A stretch of DNA of 64,000 nt, taken from Aureobasidium sp. EXF-3400 (Eukaryota > Ascomycota > Dothideomycetes > Dothideales > Saccotheciaceae). The stretch is taken from the NCBI GenBank assembly GCA_024195585.1, contig SWBL01000188.1, positions 1 to 64,000 on the forward strand, in the 5' to 3' direction. A program made the translations under genes and the position numbers. The stretch's first letter is position 1; each line of letters starts with the position of its first letter. Positions 9,548 through 21,658 of this stretch are shown piece by piece. The notes under the pieces are model-generated. The model saw only the letters and a list, made by a program, of their open reading frames with translations. It was not told where the DNA came from and made no database searches.

Positions 9548-10668
9548 TCATCGAGATGTCCTTAGGTCTTCTGTATCTGGGACAGAGAGTTCGTATCTGC
9601 TGTTCGAGTATATCTCGACAGGATATTGAGTATGGGGAGAGCTAGATGATTGCAAAAAGCCGTAGGGGCTGTTAGGGGAACATGGTGACATGCACGGAAC
9701 CTGACCTGAAGTCTGATCCACCGGCCGATCACGTATCTGACACGGGACTTGACCATGAATTTGCTCCGGGATCATGTCGCGGATTGTACTCGGAATCTCT
9801 GTAGAAGAGGATGTGGCGGGCGTTTCGACGAGCTGAACACGCTTTCGAGCTCTGTATCGGATGCAGAGGGTGAGAAGAATCGCTAGGATAACGCAGCATA
9901 TGCCTAAAACTCCAAGGGCTATTCCAGCTATGGTGGGAGGAGCCAATCCAGCTACGTCAGAAGTGGCTTTTGGCCCTGATGTCTCGGCTGAGCTATCGGA
10001 GGAGACTGATGCTGATGCCTCAGACGGGAAAGCTTCTCCTGGTTGCAGCATGTAATCCGAATCTTTAGCTCCATCTTTTTGTACAGAGAAGGGGGTAGAC
10101 GAGTTCTTCGAGGACGTAAGCTCAGTGATGGAACTACGAAAGCGAGTCATCGACGACTTACTGGGTTGATGGCACCGACCATTTGATAGTCGATGCACGA
10201 GCCAGGTGCAGAACAGTAGAAGAATATAGGTCTTGTGTCGTTGATTGTAAGGTTCCATTTCGGGGGCTGCGGCACCCGGTTAATCATCATTTGGCTGGCT
10301 GCCATCCACAACGATGGGCTGCTACGTACGTCGTCCAAGATATCTGACACAGGGATCAGGCCCGAGAAAAAGCCCTCTTGTCCTACTACCACATCTTCGT
10401 AAGGAATACATGGGTATCGGTACTGTGCTCTAACGACAGAATGATTCAGAGGGAAGAACTCGAATGTCACTACATCGCCAGCGGAAGCTGTAAGAGTTTC
10501 AGGGTCGAACCGATGGGCGCCTTTGCCCACTGTGACGACGTGAACTTGAGGCGTGCTTGACGATCCTAGAGCAGGACTATTTGTAGTCGAATTCGTCGAC
10601 ATGGTCTGCGTACTAGCAGCCTTGAGCAGCCTCTGAGAATCTTGCAAGATCAGTGTGACTAAGTTCAC
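9548..10668 (-). CDS. membrane-anchored cupredoxin-domain protein
   Basis: Model: complement(join(9548..10105,10162..10668)), 354 residues. The 56-nt intron has a GTAAGT donor and an AAG acceptor, both at codon boundaries. Residues about 40-168 form a plastocyanin/azurin-like fold of the fungal extracellular serine-rich type: a His-Arg-Phe-Asp-Pro element, a Ser-Ala-Gly-Asp-Val-Val turn, an Asn-His-Ser-Val copper-ligand strand, and a C-terminal Phe-Tyr-Cys strand ending near Gln-Met-Val-Gly. Next come a Ser-rich linker, one membrane helix (Ala-Gly-Ile-Ala-Leu-Gly to Leu-Thr-Leu-Cys) and an Arg/Lys stop-transfer, giving a type I membrane protein with a Ser/Pro-rich cytosolic tail. The N-terminus lacks a clear signal peptide, so a first exon may be missing. 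Where relatives have Gly-His-Cys, this protein has Gly-Ser-Cys, so copper binding may be weakened or lost. Confidence 0.75.
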
Positions 10669-13600
10669 CGATAACGGATCCTGCTTTATACCTGGAATCT
10701 CAGATGATGGTCGTCGGATAGTAAATCTACTACGACCTTACACCGAATCTTACAGCTCTGCCACCGTGATGTTCTAGTTCTCTATGCACACTGTGTCTAC
10801 ATATACTACCATTCCAGCTAGCCATACGACACGTCCCCACTCTTACGGTTTCAGGTCGGGTATTCTGGCAGGAAGGTCCGCGTATCGAATGTCGTCTTCT
10901 ACGTCACCAAACGGTACATCCTGGATCAGCGTCCTCTAAAACGGCCGGTCTTGGTGTAATCTATATCAGGTTTTACCCAGGTGATCTGCGCCAGTGAAGA
11001 AAAGCCATTCGGCCAGTACTGTCTTTCGTAGTTATGCGGTTGAGCGAGGGTATGTGCTCCTACCTACTATCATACGCAGATAAGAGCTCGATCGACCTAC
11101 TAACCGAGCCGTCTCTATGCGTCGGGAGAGGAAACGTTGCTTTGATCTTGATGGGCAGATAAGTCTTTGGGCATAAGACCTGCCGCAATACCATGTGTGA
11201 AGCTTTTCGCCGCACCACCGTTCTGACAAGTGCAGCTTTGACCGTCTGGTATATATCGAACACACGGGGCTCAAGGTACCCATTGTCAACTGCATCCACC
11301 AGGTCCACGTACTGGAACTGTAGAGCACGAAAATAGCTGGAACATCATGGATTCATGATGTCTAGCTATACAAGCTTGCTTGTCGCCTGTGACGCAATAA
11401 TATGTTGATCATTGAATTATCGATTGAAGGGAACTGTTACTATCTCGCGAACGACCATTATGCCGAGTCGATATTCAAAGCGTTCTATGGCGTTCTTGCT
11501 CTTGTTCTTGTGAACTTGCCTTTTCGCCGAGATCATACTGTTCATCCTCTACCTCAGTGGACCGACGATTCGCGATGGATTTGCTTCCGCGTTGAGTAGC
11601 CATACATCTCTAATCTCAGTTCGGCTGTCTTGTATATGGTACGGAACATTCTGTCAGGCTCAGCGGCGAACACATTTTGAGTGGCCAATGATCATGGTAT
11701 TTATGTCTAGGCAGATAGGAAAGATACACACATCCAGAGGCCATTGCGAACACCAAGCTTTCTCCCACTCTACTGTCGTCGCTTCCGTCTAGAGCATTCA
11801 CGTCGTCGATCGAGCCAAGATTCGTTTCCGTTCGACAGGGGTAATTTGTAGATTCAGCTGCAGTTCACGATCAATCTCTGTGCTTCATAAGTTTATTACC
11901 ACGTCCCTAGAACTTCCGGCTGCAGTCAGAACTTGCTGAAAGAGAGGTCCACGATACCAAAGAAAGTAAGAGCTACTCCAGGCGCCATCCCTGTCCAACC
12001 AAGCTGCACGAGTATTGCCATAAGCTTTTCATGTCCATAGGAGTTACGAAACGCTACGATCGAGAGCAGCAAATCACGCACAAGGCAGCGCCTAATCACT
12101 CTTTTATCCATATTCTTGTACAATCTGCGCTGACGGTAGTGAAAGGATATGGCATAGCGCTTCCAAGCGTCCAAGACGCATAGGATTGGCTGATGTGTTT
12201 CAGCTCAGTCGTGTATGCATGATTTACTCGCGCGCTCGTAGTACCCTGAAGGCAGGAGCAACCACTGACAGGATCTGCTCGCGTACGTATAATATCGTTA
12301 TCTTCCGATGATATGTTGTGAAACGTCTGAGACAAGCATGTAGTGGCCAAGTAAGGAATTCACACGTGTATTGCCGTACTAGCTTATGCGACGCCAATTC
12401 CGCCATCACTATCACAGTCCAGAAAGCGAAGCAAGACTCAAGACACCGAGAGACATCCGTCATGCTAGACTGATCTTGACGATTCGCAACGATGCAGTGG
12501 ATGATACAGTCGGGAAGCAGCGATTGGTTATATATTCCAAGTGAGAGCTACATCGAGCTTTATGACGCCCGCCAACAATTCCGCGTCTTTCGGCATTAAG
12601 ATTTCGGTCATGCCACGGTGTCGAGCTACGTCTTTGTGATGAGACAACGTACTTTTGAGTTGAAGAACAATGCAGTCCTGTTGCATCATACAGCATGAAT
12701 CGCAACTGTGTTGCAACAAGGTCAAGCACTGTCGTAAACAATCCTTCTTCAACCGTTTGGACGGGGAAAAATTCAATTTGGCATCCGATAGTCTTGGCAG
12801 TACAATGTTCAGAACAGATTGCGGGATACGCGCCTGAATCAACCAATGATTGAGCCATATACTATTAAGAGACTTCCATTAGCAAAGGTCGCGTCTGTGT
12901 CTTCGGTTCATTCTATAGGCTCTGGAATTGCTTCCCAACACCAGTAAGAGATGGTGTCTTGAGACCTGTCGCCAGCGCGACTATTCCAAGTTTTTGGTCG
13001 ATCAGACAATCCATTGCAAAAAGATATCGCGCTTTCTGCGCAGATGCCGCGCGCCTGCTCATCTGGCACACGGCAAGGGGCCCGGGAAACTGGTAAATTC
13101 GTATTTGACTAACGCGAAAGTAGTAGCCACACCGCATGTTAGCTTCCTCCAAGCCGCCTTGTAGATCACATTGAACGACAACAAGCCGTAATGCTGCTGT
13201 GCCTCCCAATAGGCGGTAGGCACCTTTCACTGATAGCATGCAGATTTGATGGTGCGCCCTGATCCGGCAGGTTAGCCGATTAGTACAGCGCTTGCGGGAT
13301 TGACTTGGCGTTCGGATCATTGAACCGAGCTGCGGTCTGCGACTGCCGCCGATGCATTCTGAACTCTGAACAAGCGCGGCCTCCCATACCGGCAGGATCG
13401 ACCAGCACCATAGAGACAATATGGCACGTGGGTGATACCGCCTTCCGAAGCACCACTCGCGAAGAGCTGGTGACGATGACACGGCATCTTCTGTTGAGCA
13501 TCATAGCACCCAGACCGCGATGTGGTCCGGACTCTCTAGGAAACGATCTGGGCGTTGGGATTGTTGAAGCCGAATCTTGTTTTGTCGCCAATCATCTTTG

Positions 13601-14499
13601 CGTGCCGAAATTACGTACGTCGACATGATTATCGAGTTTGTCCACGGCGTCAGCTGAGCGACATTGTAAGCCACGCTTGCTGATGGACGTCTTTAGTGAC
13701 CCTCTCAGCGTATCTACTTCATTCATGCTTATTTCAGGGTCTTGTTCTGAGTGCGACTCCGATCGGAAGGAGATCTCTAGGGACAAGGCGGGAATCAACG
13801 GACTCTGGCACCCGGAAGGATGGAAATTGGCGTGTCTATCCTGTCGAAGGTATAGAGAAGAGATTCCGAGCCCACTGGATACCATGATGTTCTTCTAGCT
13901 TTCTCTATTTCATCACCTTGCTATCCATCCTTCCATCGCGATCATCCTATGGGGTCTTCTCTTGGCCCAATAATCTGTCCTCGTACCACAGGCCACGTTT
14001 CAAATGTTTGACAAGAGTGCGCACCTGAAGCCAATCGTTCACCTGATGCAATCTGGCCGGAGGAGGTGGTGCACTAGAGAGTCAGCCCTCACTAAACCAG
14101 GGCCAACCAGACAGTCGGGCTTGAGATTTGACTTGATTGCTGGTGATTGGCATGCCAGCGCCTTTGCGCAAGCCTGCTGGATTCCATCTCATATATTGCT
14201 ATATTGCGTTCCAGACCTTGCGGTGGATAGCCTCTGTTTCAACATGGAATCGAGGTATTGAACCAAAGAACGCGATTAATCACTACCATCCGCTTGCACC
14301 GCTGTACTGGATCTTTCTCATGTTCCTGCTTGTCTTCGTATCTGCGCCACGAGACATGGAATGGTGTTTCTCAGATGAGAGCTGGACATATAAAGCGGGG
14401 ACACCTCTCTAGCAGTACTCAGCGGCAATCAACAGACTCTGTGAACCAGAGCAGAGCAGTACTTCGTACAGCGAGAACCGATCGATGCAAGCAGCAGCA
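10669..14499. other. gene-poor stretch with coding-like fragments
   Basis: Several partly overlapping open frames show protein-like composition but no closed gene model: minus 11926-12174, 12096-12350, 12224-12463, 12460-12858, 12528-12842, 12913-13482 and 13280-13591; plus 13305-13628, 13638-13898 and 14004-14412. Frames switch on the same strand every 100-300 nt without good splice pairs. That would fit one or more decayed genes, but I recognise no family. The 12460-12858 frame has a GTACGT donor-like site near 12650 that might lead into the 12528-12842 frame. Confidence 0.4.
11057..11320 (-). pseudogene. possible remnant of a BTB-type protein C-terminal part
   Basis: After a CTCTACAG acceptor-like site near 11315, one minus-strand frame reads a protein-like stretch beginning Phe-Gln-Tyr-Val-Asp-Leu-Val-Asp-Ala-Val and continuing about 85 codons to a stop. 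Part of the pattern resembles the region that follows the BTB fold in fungal BTB proteins. No intact BTB core lies upstream: the 11.35-11.7 kb minus strand shows only short broken frames. The family assignment is weak, and the piece may equally be an exon of an unrecognised gene. Confidence 0.2.
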
Positions 14500-15357
14500 A
14501 TGGCCGATATGAGTACGACACCAATACACGTCTCGCATGAGGTCCTTGCTTAGATTCAGGCGATTAATCATGTGACAGCCAACTCTCTAAACAATCCTCT
14601 TCTCGATGACAGAAGCCGAGCACCAGACAACGTTCTCTGGCACTATCATCCAAACATAGTTCCACAGTACCATCAGTCTGCCACCGGTACCCTTGTGGAT
14701 TACCAGAGCGACCAATACTTCCGACATCTGCATTCCCAATTCGCCGTCGAAAACACCCTTGCGAGCTCTTGTCCTTACGAAACGCCTTTCTATCCCTTAG
14801 CAATACCCTGGCAGAATTCCATGGTTAGATATAACCATGATGGAAGCGTCGAGACACAACCCAGGCCTTTGCTGTCGTTGCAAGCAGTGACGGGAATCCC
14901 CAGCCACCTGAGCAATCAAGCTTCGGCCTCAAACGCCTTCATGGACATAAGAGACGATGCCGCACAACCTTCACGATCTGTACGATCTCAAGTACTCGAA
15001 ACGCAAAGTGCGAGTCCCTCAGAGTCACCGAGTACAGGATCAGGTTATGAATTTGTCGAGAGCGTGAGTGGGATATTTTACAGAACGGTTCAATCTGGCA
15101 ATCATCGGCTGCTTGAACTTTCGATCACGGTCGGGAGGCATTCAATGGACGCTGAAATCAAATTCGCTGTGGAAAAATGTGAGAGCGCCAGGTCAGAATA
15201 TGAACAGCACTCGAAAGCCCCAGGCCAGTCGCTGACAGAGGAGCTGACGAGATTGACGGAAGAGGCTTTGGGAATTCCAGGAGAACATGAGTTTCGCATC
15301 CATTCTGATGAGTCTTCTACTAAGATAGATATACAATACTCGAACAATGCATCCTAA
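14500..15357 (+). CDS. hypothetical protein with 13-nt first exon
   Basis: Model: join(14500..14512,14579..15357), 263 residues. The long exon is open from 14572 but lacks an early ATG. An upstream ATG at 14500 in a good context (CAGCAATGG) reads four codons to a GTACGA donor at 14513. The acceptor TGACAG ending at 14578 restores the frame, and the 66-nt intron has an ATTAATC branch-like box. The N-terminal 170 residues are Ser/Pro/His/Gln-rich and probably disordered. The C-terminal 90 are mixed and charged, with two likely helices (Met-Asp-Ala-Glu-Ile, Glu-Glu-Leu-Thr-Arg-Leu). No catalytic motif, signal peptide or membrane segment is seen. It may be a regulatory or effector-like protein, but this is unrecognised. 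The start is moderately supported. Confidence 0.55.
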
Positions 15358-15491
15358 GTCGCGCGGCTACTGGGAGTTGATCGAAGAAGAGGAAAGCACC
15401 CCGCGATATTAATCTCAGGCCGTGAATGCTCTCGGCCTGTACAAGTTCCATTCTGAGGAGTATGGGCGTAAGAACTCACTCCATAATCATC

Positions 15492-16237
15492 TCACCGAGC
15501 CTTTCCCGAAGACATCGCACCGAACTGGACGATTTTGCTTGGTTTGCTCTGATCTGCGAGTTCACACACTTGCTCAAACAACGCAAACAAACTACCAGAA
15601 TGATGCGTCATGGTATCATCTCGGCCAGGTGGGGGAATAAGGTCTGCAAGTACCCGTTGCAGAACACTCGATACTGTGGTCGTAAGCGCGACTCCACCCC
15701 AACTGTGTCCCATGTCTTGTAAGGTCACAGCACGCCGAATATATCTTTTGTCTTGCCACAAGTTAGCTCTAGGGATGTAGCCGTCATTCCCTCCGTCAGT
15801 ATAATCCAGGGTATCATCACTAGCTACGATCGACCAATGAACCGCTGGAACGAAATGAGGAGTTTCAGGCTCGATGAACGTCTTTGGCCAATCTCGCAAT
15901 TTTCATGAGAATCGCCCCTACGGTGCATCAATTCAACCCATCAGCAGTATAATTTCACACACGAGAACATACTTGGCGCGTCCACATACTTCTCAGGATA
16001 GCTATCTGGCAGTGCAGGCACTCGAGCAAACGAACGCGACGATTTATTGTTCCTATCCACGTGGTCAGTAGCTCGTCTGTGTTTCGGACGAGCTTTTGGC
16101 CATACCGCCGACCACACTTTCAATACGTAAGCCGCGAACCAGAATCTATTCTGTGTGATACAAACCCCGGTAACGGATTGTTCCGTGCAATGGCAAAAAG
16201 TGATGCTCACAGGCCTGTCATGATCACACATGATCAA
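15492..16237 (-). CDS. hypothetical protein, exon join unresolved
   Basis: Two minus-strand frames look coding: 15941-16237 up to a GTATGT donor near 15966, and 15492-15899. A CACCGTAG acceptor follows 55 nt after the donor with a GCTGATG box between them, but it enters a frame that soon stops. A later GCGAG site would give a continuous frame, so the join is uncertain. The second part is Thr/Asp/Gly-rich, then contains a Gly-His-Ser-Trp-Gly-Gly element and a Leu/Val-rich helix. I considered this as a MOSC-like extension of the adjacent sulfurase gene, but no MOSC motif is visible. It lies only 28 nt downstream of that gene's stop on the same strand. Confidence 0.3.
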
Positions 16238-16264
16238 CGGTATTGCATATGCGATAGATCTACT

Positions 16265-17912
16265 CTATGAGACAGCGATGCAGCTTATGTGCTGTGGTAT
16301 CTGTTGACATGCCAGATGCTGTATCTCATGGCTCATGAGGAATGTCCTTGCGATAAAAAGGACGAAAAGCCTGACATCAGACTCGCCGTTGTGCATCCCC
16401 AGGCTGACTCTAACGACTCCAGTCGCCTTACCGAGTACAATAGACTCGGGTTTGCTACAGCGATGACCGGCTTCGAAAGCCTGCTGTAGCTCATCCGCCG
16501 TCCATCCCAGCTCTCCGGCCAGCCCTCCAGGATTGCACAAGCTGCCCGTTCGTAGACATATCTTGTGCTCGTTGGCAAGTCTCTCAACTTCACTGTGCGC
16601 AACCATACTTCCATCTGCCCGGAGGACATTGAAAGCGATGACCGGCCCTTGTGATGACCCAGGGCTAAAATCAGAGTACAGCTGTACCATAGGCGTACCA
16701 TTGTTGTGACGCAGGTCAGAGAGTCTGATCGCCATATCCTTGGCTAGACAAGAGGTGTGACTCGCGATTCTTTGCATCGGATTATCGCCATACTTGTCTT
16801 TGTAACAGTTGATGGCATATTTGATCGCGATGATAGCGTGTGTAGCTGGAGTTCCGTCTTCAAGAGCGTCGTGGGGAGAGCCGGTTTTCTTGACATGCCA
16901 ACCTTCGCTACTCGTAGTGACCATGTCGACGGTACCTCCACCAAAGTACCTTCTGCTCAGAAGCGGCCGGGCAGATCGTCTCTGTACGATCAGCGCCCCC
17001 AGCTGAGGATATCCAAAGATCTTGTAGAAGCTCACCGCGACAAAGTCGGGAGATGTGGCTGTATCACTTAGATCAAGGAAGCTGGTACTAGCCAAGGCGG
17101 CCGCGTCCAGCAGAGTGTAGATCTCTGATGCGGGGTCTGTTCTTCTCCTGACGACTTCAGGCCTTCTAAGTGTCAATCTCCGTACGTCCTTTAATCCAAG
17201 ATACATCTACTTACCAATGATTCGGCAGCCGTCTGCCTGTCATGTTCGACTGACCTGGATGCGCCAGAAGATTCACCCGTCCCGATGCATGTCTATTCTT
17301 AGATGGCTGGAGAATCCACTTGTCGATATCATCGTCCTGGAGGAAACATCGATTGGCTTCATCGGTGGTTCCGGCTCCAACTCTGGCCAATTCTCTTGCG
17401 CCTACGAGGCTGGTATGTGAGTCACGATGGTATCCATACCAGAACTCTTTCTCATCCCTTTCTGCATAATCTTGAAAGCAGTCGGCAGTCAGCTTTATGG
17501 CTGCTGTAGCATTGGCTGTAAATATGACGTCCCAAGCTTCTGTGTTTGCCCCGAAGAACTCCAGTATCTGCGTTCGAACCAATTGGATGTCGTTGGCGAC
17601 AGCTTGAGCCGGTCCTGAGTTAGAGTGTGGGTTTGCGTACAAATTACTCCTGAGGTCTTCATGTACGAGGTCAATCAAATCTGACAAGAACAGCTACTAA
17701 TAATCAGCATGGCCAGAATGAGGTATCAAGGATGAAGTCTCTCCGACTTCGAATATTCTTACTGGCGTGCCAGCGCTGTCGAGGTAGATGACATCTTTGA
17801 GTTGAGGATAATCACTGCTCATCTGCTCCGCGAACATCGTCCTGTGATTTGGTGCGATACTCACACAATCTTCACTGAGCGCAAGGAATGATATATGCAT
17901 CGTCTTGCGCAT
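16265..17912 (-). CDS. molybdenum cofactor sulfurase-like PLP enzyme (NifS domain only)
   Basis: Model: complement(join(16265..17147,17215..17693,17763..17912)), 503 residues. The introns are 69 nt (GTAAGA/TAG) and 67 nt (GTAAGT/CAG). Both close in phase and restore family motifs. Visible landmarks are the strand Val-Ile-Tyr-Leu-Asp-Ser-Ala-Gly-Thr, Asn-Pro-His-Ser, Ala-Asn-Ala-Thr-Ala, Tyr-His-Arg-Asp-x-His-Thr-Ser-Leu-Val-Gly, Ser-Asn-Met-Thr-Gly-Arg-Arg, and Ser-Phe-Tyr-Lys-Ile-Phe-Gly with the expected PLP Lys near 252. Arg-Tyr-Phe-Gly-Gly-Gly-Thr, Glu-Asp-Gly-Thr and the persulfide-type Cys near 414 in Leu-Cys-Asn-Pro-Gly follow. The reaction in the family is transfer of sulfur from cysteine to the molybdenum cofactor of xanthine-dehydrogenase-type enzymes. 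The usual C-terminal MOSC domain is absent, and the first strand has Ser where relatives have His, so this may be a paralogue with another acceptor. A longer N-terminal open frame exists upstream of the chosen ATG. Confidence 0.88.
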
Positions 17913-20030
17913 CTGTTCATCAACATCTCTGAGTTGTGGTACAGATCTCTGCTTACACCAGTGGCCTGTGAGTGAATTACAGACACAACGTCCCTGTTTG
18001 TTTGGCCTCAAGCTCCAAGATTACAACGGTCGCTGAATTTGCCCCCGAATAACGCTAGTGCGAGAGTATTTTACAACGACCGTAGGTCGCGAAAACCTCG
18101 ACCGACGAACACTTTCGGAACGAAAGCTGAAACCCGCTCCACAACGGACCTAGGAAAATTTCCTCCTCAATGCTGCGAGAGTGGGAAATTACGGTGCACG
18201 GACAAGAAACCAGAGCAATCAGAGTTGCCAGTCTGATAGAGCTGCTTATCGGAAGACGTTCTCATAATCGACGCGAACAACTTGTGTGATGTTTTTATTT
18301 CTGATCGAGTACACGCATTAAATCAAGTAAGTCACGTGTATGGCTACCAGTTGATGGGTCCTGTGAGAATGTCACTCGCCCATTACATTTCGAGACTTCC
18401 AGTATGGTAATCAGGCTAGCTAACGTCACATGCAAAGAGAGTACGAAGTTGCGTCTGTGTCAATGCAAAGGTCATGAATTCCGAGCCTGTATCAGAGCCC
18501 GAATTTTGCTCTGCACTCTATCAGACCTGTCGCGTTCTGAATAGCTCGAGATGGCGTCCAATTGACTTGCCTCTATTTCAACCTCATTTGCAGTCACCTC
18601 GAAGCCTACCCACGTGATCTGGGCCGTTCCAAGCTGTGTGTGTCGAGAATATGATGATAGAGGACGTTGACATCATCAGCGACCTAAAAGATGAAGCCGA
18701 TCCAGGTGTCTTGACCTACCTTGCTAACCAGCGTACACGTGTTGGACTTACGGCAATTTGTGATATCGTTCGATGGGGTTCGGAACAAAGTCTCATTCTC
18801 CCTCACGCTCAGAGCAGAACACACGCTAAGAGGCTCACCTTTTCCATCCCAGCACGAACAGAAGAGGTACTGCCTTGTGCTCTTTAATCTTTTTTTTCCA
18901 ACGTATCCCCGATCTCTAACTCTTATCATACTACCACGGTACTAGTGGATGATCCTCAATGCCGATGCATAGTGGGGTACATGTCCATGATGCGGTTCCC
19001 GAACTCCGCCATGACTCTATAGCAGTAAGGACGATAAAGATAGAATCATCGAAAGTTCTTCGCAATCCGAGTCCTCACAAGAGTAGCCACGAACGGAAAC
19101 TGGGAATTGAGCGTCTTTGTTCAGATATTGGCCCTTAGCTAGACGAGATCCATTTGCTCATGCATGAGGCTCCAGACACCGACCTTTTTCGCCAAGCAGA
19201 TGGTTTGAAGCTTCGTAGGAGTCTTATCAGCATGATGGACAGTATCGAAGCTCTTGTGGAAAGTCAGACGCTTGATGGTCAAGAACAATCCAGGCATGCT
19301 TAGCTCTAGCATGTACATAGGTCTTCCTCGAAAGACTGCATATCCGCACAGCTTGGATCATCAAATCACTTGACCCGTTCAACCAGCTACGATCTTAAGA
19401 CTTGAGATAGATCAATTCTAATGACCTAGATGAAACCGATTTTCAGATACATGCAAGAATTGGACTAATCATCGCAAACAGTCATATCGACGAAGACGTG
19501 AAATGTTTCTCACACTCATTTGTACCTGATCCTGCGATGGAGCACAATAGATATATTGAGTATCTACTGCCTTTGGATGGTTATCAAGCTTAGCCAGTAA
19601 CCTCCGACCAGACTCTAAGACACAAGCCTAAGTATCAGGCTTCTCGTCAGAACACCAGAATACCTTAGCTTATATTGAACAAGTTTAGGTCTCGATACGC
19701 GAGGGCATATAAAACCGATGCCATCAATAATGAAGTTGAGTGTTCTCATATTCCTCTACAAGCAGATGTGGGCCGAGACGCCTGGATCATCTGGCTTCTC
19801 TTTTAAAAGTAAATTTGCACGCAACAATATTTCCGAATGTTCGTCGCTACAGCTTCAAATGGAACGGCCTTATGTACAGAACTCCCTTCTGGTTTGAGAT
19901 CGAAAGCTCGACTGATCGAGAGGGGCTCCGATGCCATGTTTTTCTATAGGACGAAGTATAAATTTTGAATTCGAGACTGATTGAAAGAGGGATGTCTAGC
20001 AAGACGAGACTGAGTGAGCGGCAGCCCTAA
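17913..20030. other. intergenic, weak open frames only
   Basis: Short frames at 18039-18236, 18636-18887 and 18721-18945 (plus), 18684-18929 (minus) and 19740-19949 (plus) lack motifs and coherent splice signals. About 2 kb appear to carry no gene. The 18015-18240 part is upstream of the sulfurase gene and may hold its promoter. Confidence 0.5.
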
Positions 20031-20487
20031 CTATGATCTAGGAAATGGGTTCTCTGCATATTCGATACCGCCTGCCATGAATCCATATATGGTTGAGAAA
20101 GCACGCTCATGATCGATGGCTTTTGATCTAGTTATAAGACGCGAGACATCCTCTTGATGTCCAACCATGTCCGAATTTTCTGAGCATTCGATTGCTAGTC
20201 GGCAGGCATGTCTACGCACATCAGACCCCCAACTCATGCCGCACACCCTGATCGTGTGGATAGACATCTGTTCCTCGTCGGACTACAACGCTAGTCCGTA
20301 AGGGAGAAAAGCTCGGGCTCCATGGTCCGGGCGAGGGGGAAAGAGTGGCGGGAGAAAGTTCTTGCTGCCTGTGGTGAAGCCAGATACAGAACCAAAGAAA
20401 GAGTATCAGTGTGAGAATCGCAAATATGCCGACAGTCACTGTTGCTGCTACAGATAACCCTAGGACATCGGGAGATCTGGAGAGCAT
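20031..20487 (-). CDS. possible small single-pass membrane protein
   Basis: A minus-strand frame from an ATG at 20487 encodes a short leader, then a strong membrane helix (Val-Thr-Val-Gly-Ile-Phe to Phe-Cys-Ile-Trp-Leu) and a His/Arg stop-transfer, followed by a Ser/Pro-rich stretch. A second frame (20031-20267) overlaps and reads on with a Cys/His-containing polar tail. A GCGTAG acceptor-like site near 20217 could join the two, but the available donors give introns of only 35-53 nt and the join is not settled. The layout, one helix then a Pro/Ser-rich tail, resembles the end of fungal cell-wall sensor proteins, although no ectodomain exon was found upstream. Confidence 0.3.
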
Positions 20488-21658
20488 CTAGGGCTTAGAT
20501 TATCTGCGGTAATGGTAGCGGACTGAAAATTGCAGATCGTGCGAGATCGGGAACACTTCAAGAGGCAGTTGTAGCTTCCGAAAGATCTCGCTCTGGTTCC
20601 TTACAACAGCTGCAGTGGAGCTTGCAGCATATATATGATAAGCCAGATCAAAGATCCGGATCTCAGTATGATCATCGAAATGATACTTACGAGATCATCC
20701 TGACCATCGGGAGTGCTTCTAGCTCATGTGGTCACTCCTTTTGTGACCTGAGTTGCTTGAGAATAGATGATTGGCATGAGGAAGCAGCTCTCGTCTTATG
20801 GCTGTCCCATTTCTTGGGACTACCTATCATCAAACCTCTGTAATCACTTTCGCAATTGCCCTCATGCTGTCTTAATGGAGAAATCACATGTGGCTGGGGC
20901 GAGTCTGCTTACATACTCTTGAACTAAAATTCTCTCTCTGATTCATCCAAAATGTTGGCGTAGGAGCACAGCGAGACAGCGCTTGATGTCATGGAACATC
21001 GCCCTTGGATCCCAGTCATCACAAAGCTTTAGTACAAAGCGTTATTCTCGATGGACGAAACATGTCACAAATATCCTTGATCTGGACAATTTCGGAGTGG
21101 GCACTAGCAGAACTTCATTTTGCACTCCCACTAACACGGTGTGCACATACCTAGGTAGACATAGAGCTACGTCCGCCACGTATCTATCTCTTTGTAACAT
21201 TTATGAGTAACCACTTTCCGTCTGCTCCCTAAGAAAGTCACCAGCTTCTACCTTATATGGAATGTGCTCCCTACCTTCGGGCGCTTGGTCTTCAGGAGGT
21301 CACCAATGTGCTTTGTTCATCTGCAGAAAATGTCTTGTAAGGAAACAGCAGTAGCATTCGGTATTCACGCTGAGCTATCCCACTACGATCGAAATGTTCT
21401 TATCATGGCAGCGCTGGGTTCTCTGCTTTTGAGAGCAATCGCTCATCTTGTTGTATCTTGACAAACCTTGGTTTCGAAGCTGGGTCTGAGCACCCTTTTG
21501 GGTTCTAAGCCAATGGATAACGAGTTTTTCTAGACCTCTTGATGATCATCGTCGCTATCTATCTCAGCGCCTTATATCCCCGTCCGAAGTTGCTGCAGGT
21601 TTGCCACTCGGCAGCCCAATCGGCTGAATAACACGATCCTGGAGACACATGCTTGTCG
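20488..21658. other. intergenic, weak open frames only
   Basis: Plus-strand frames at 20622-20843, 20983-21210 and 21264-21461 are short and unmotivated. No gene is supported. Confidence 0.45.

Noticed and set aside
15492..16237. MOSC-domain extension of the sulfurase gene
   Set aside because: None of the expected MOSC-type motifs is visible, and the sulfurase frame ends cleanly upstream.
6990..18011. Secondary-metabolite cluster built around the TmpA-like and sulfurase genes
   Set aside because: No core synthase, tailoring P450 or cluster-type Zn2Cys6 regulator lies nearby.
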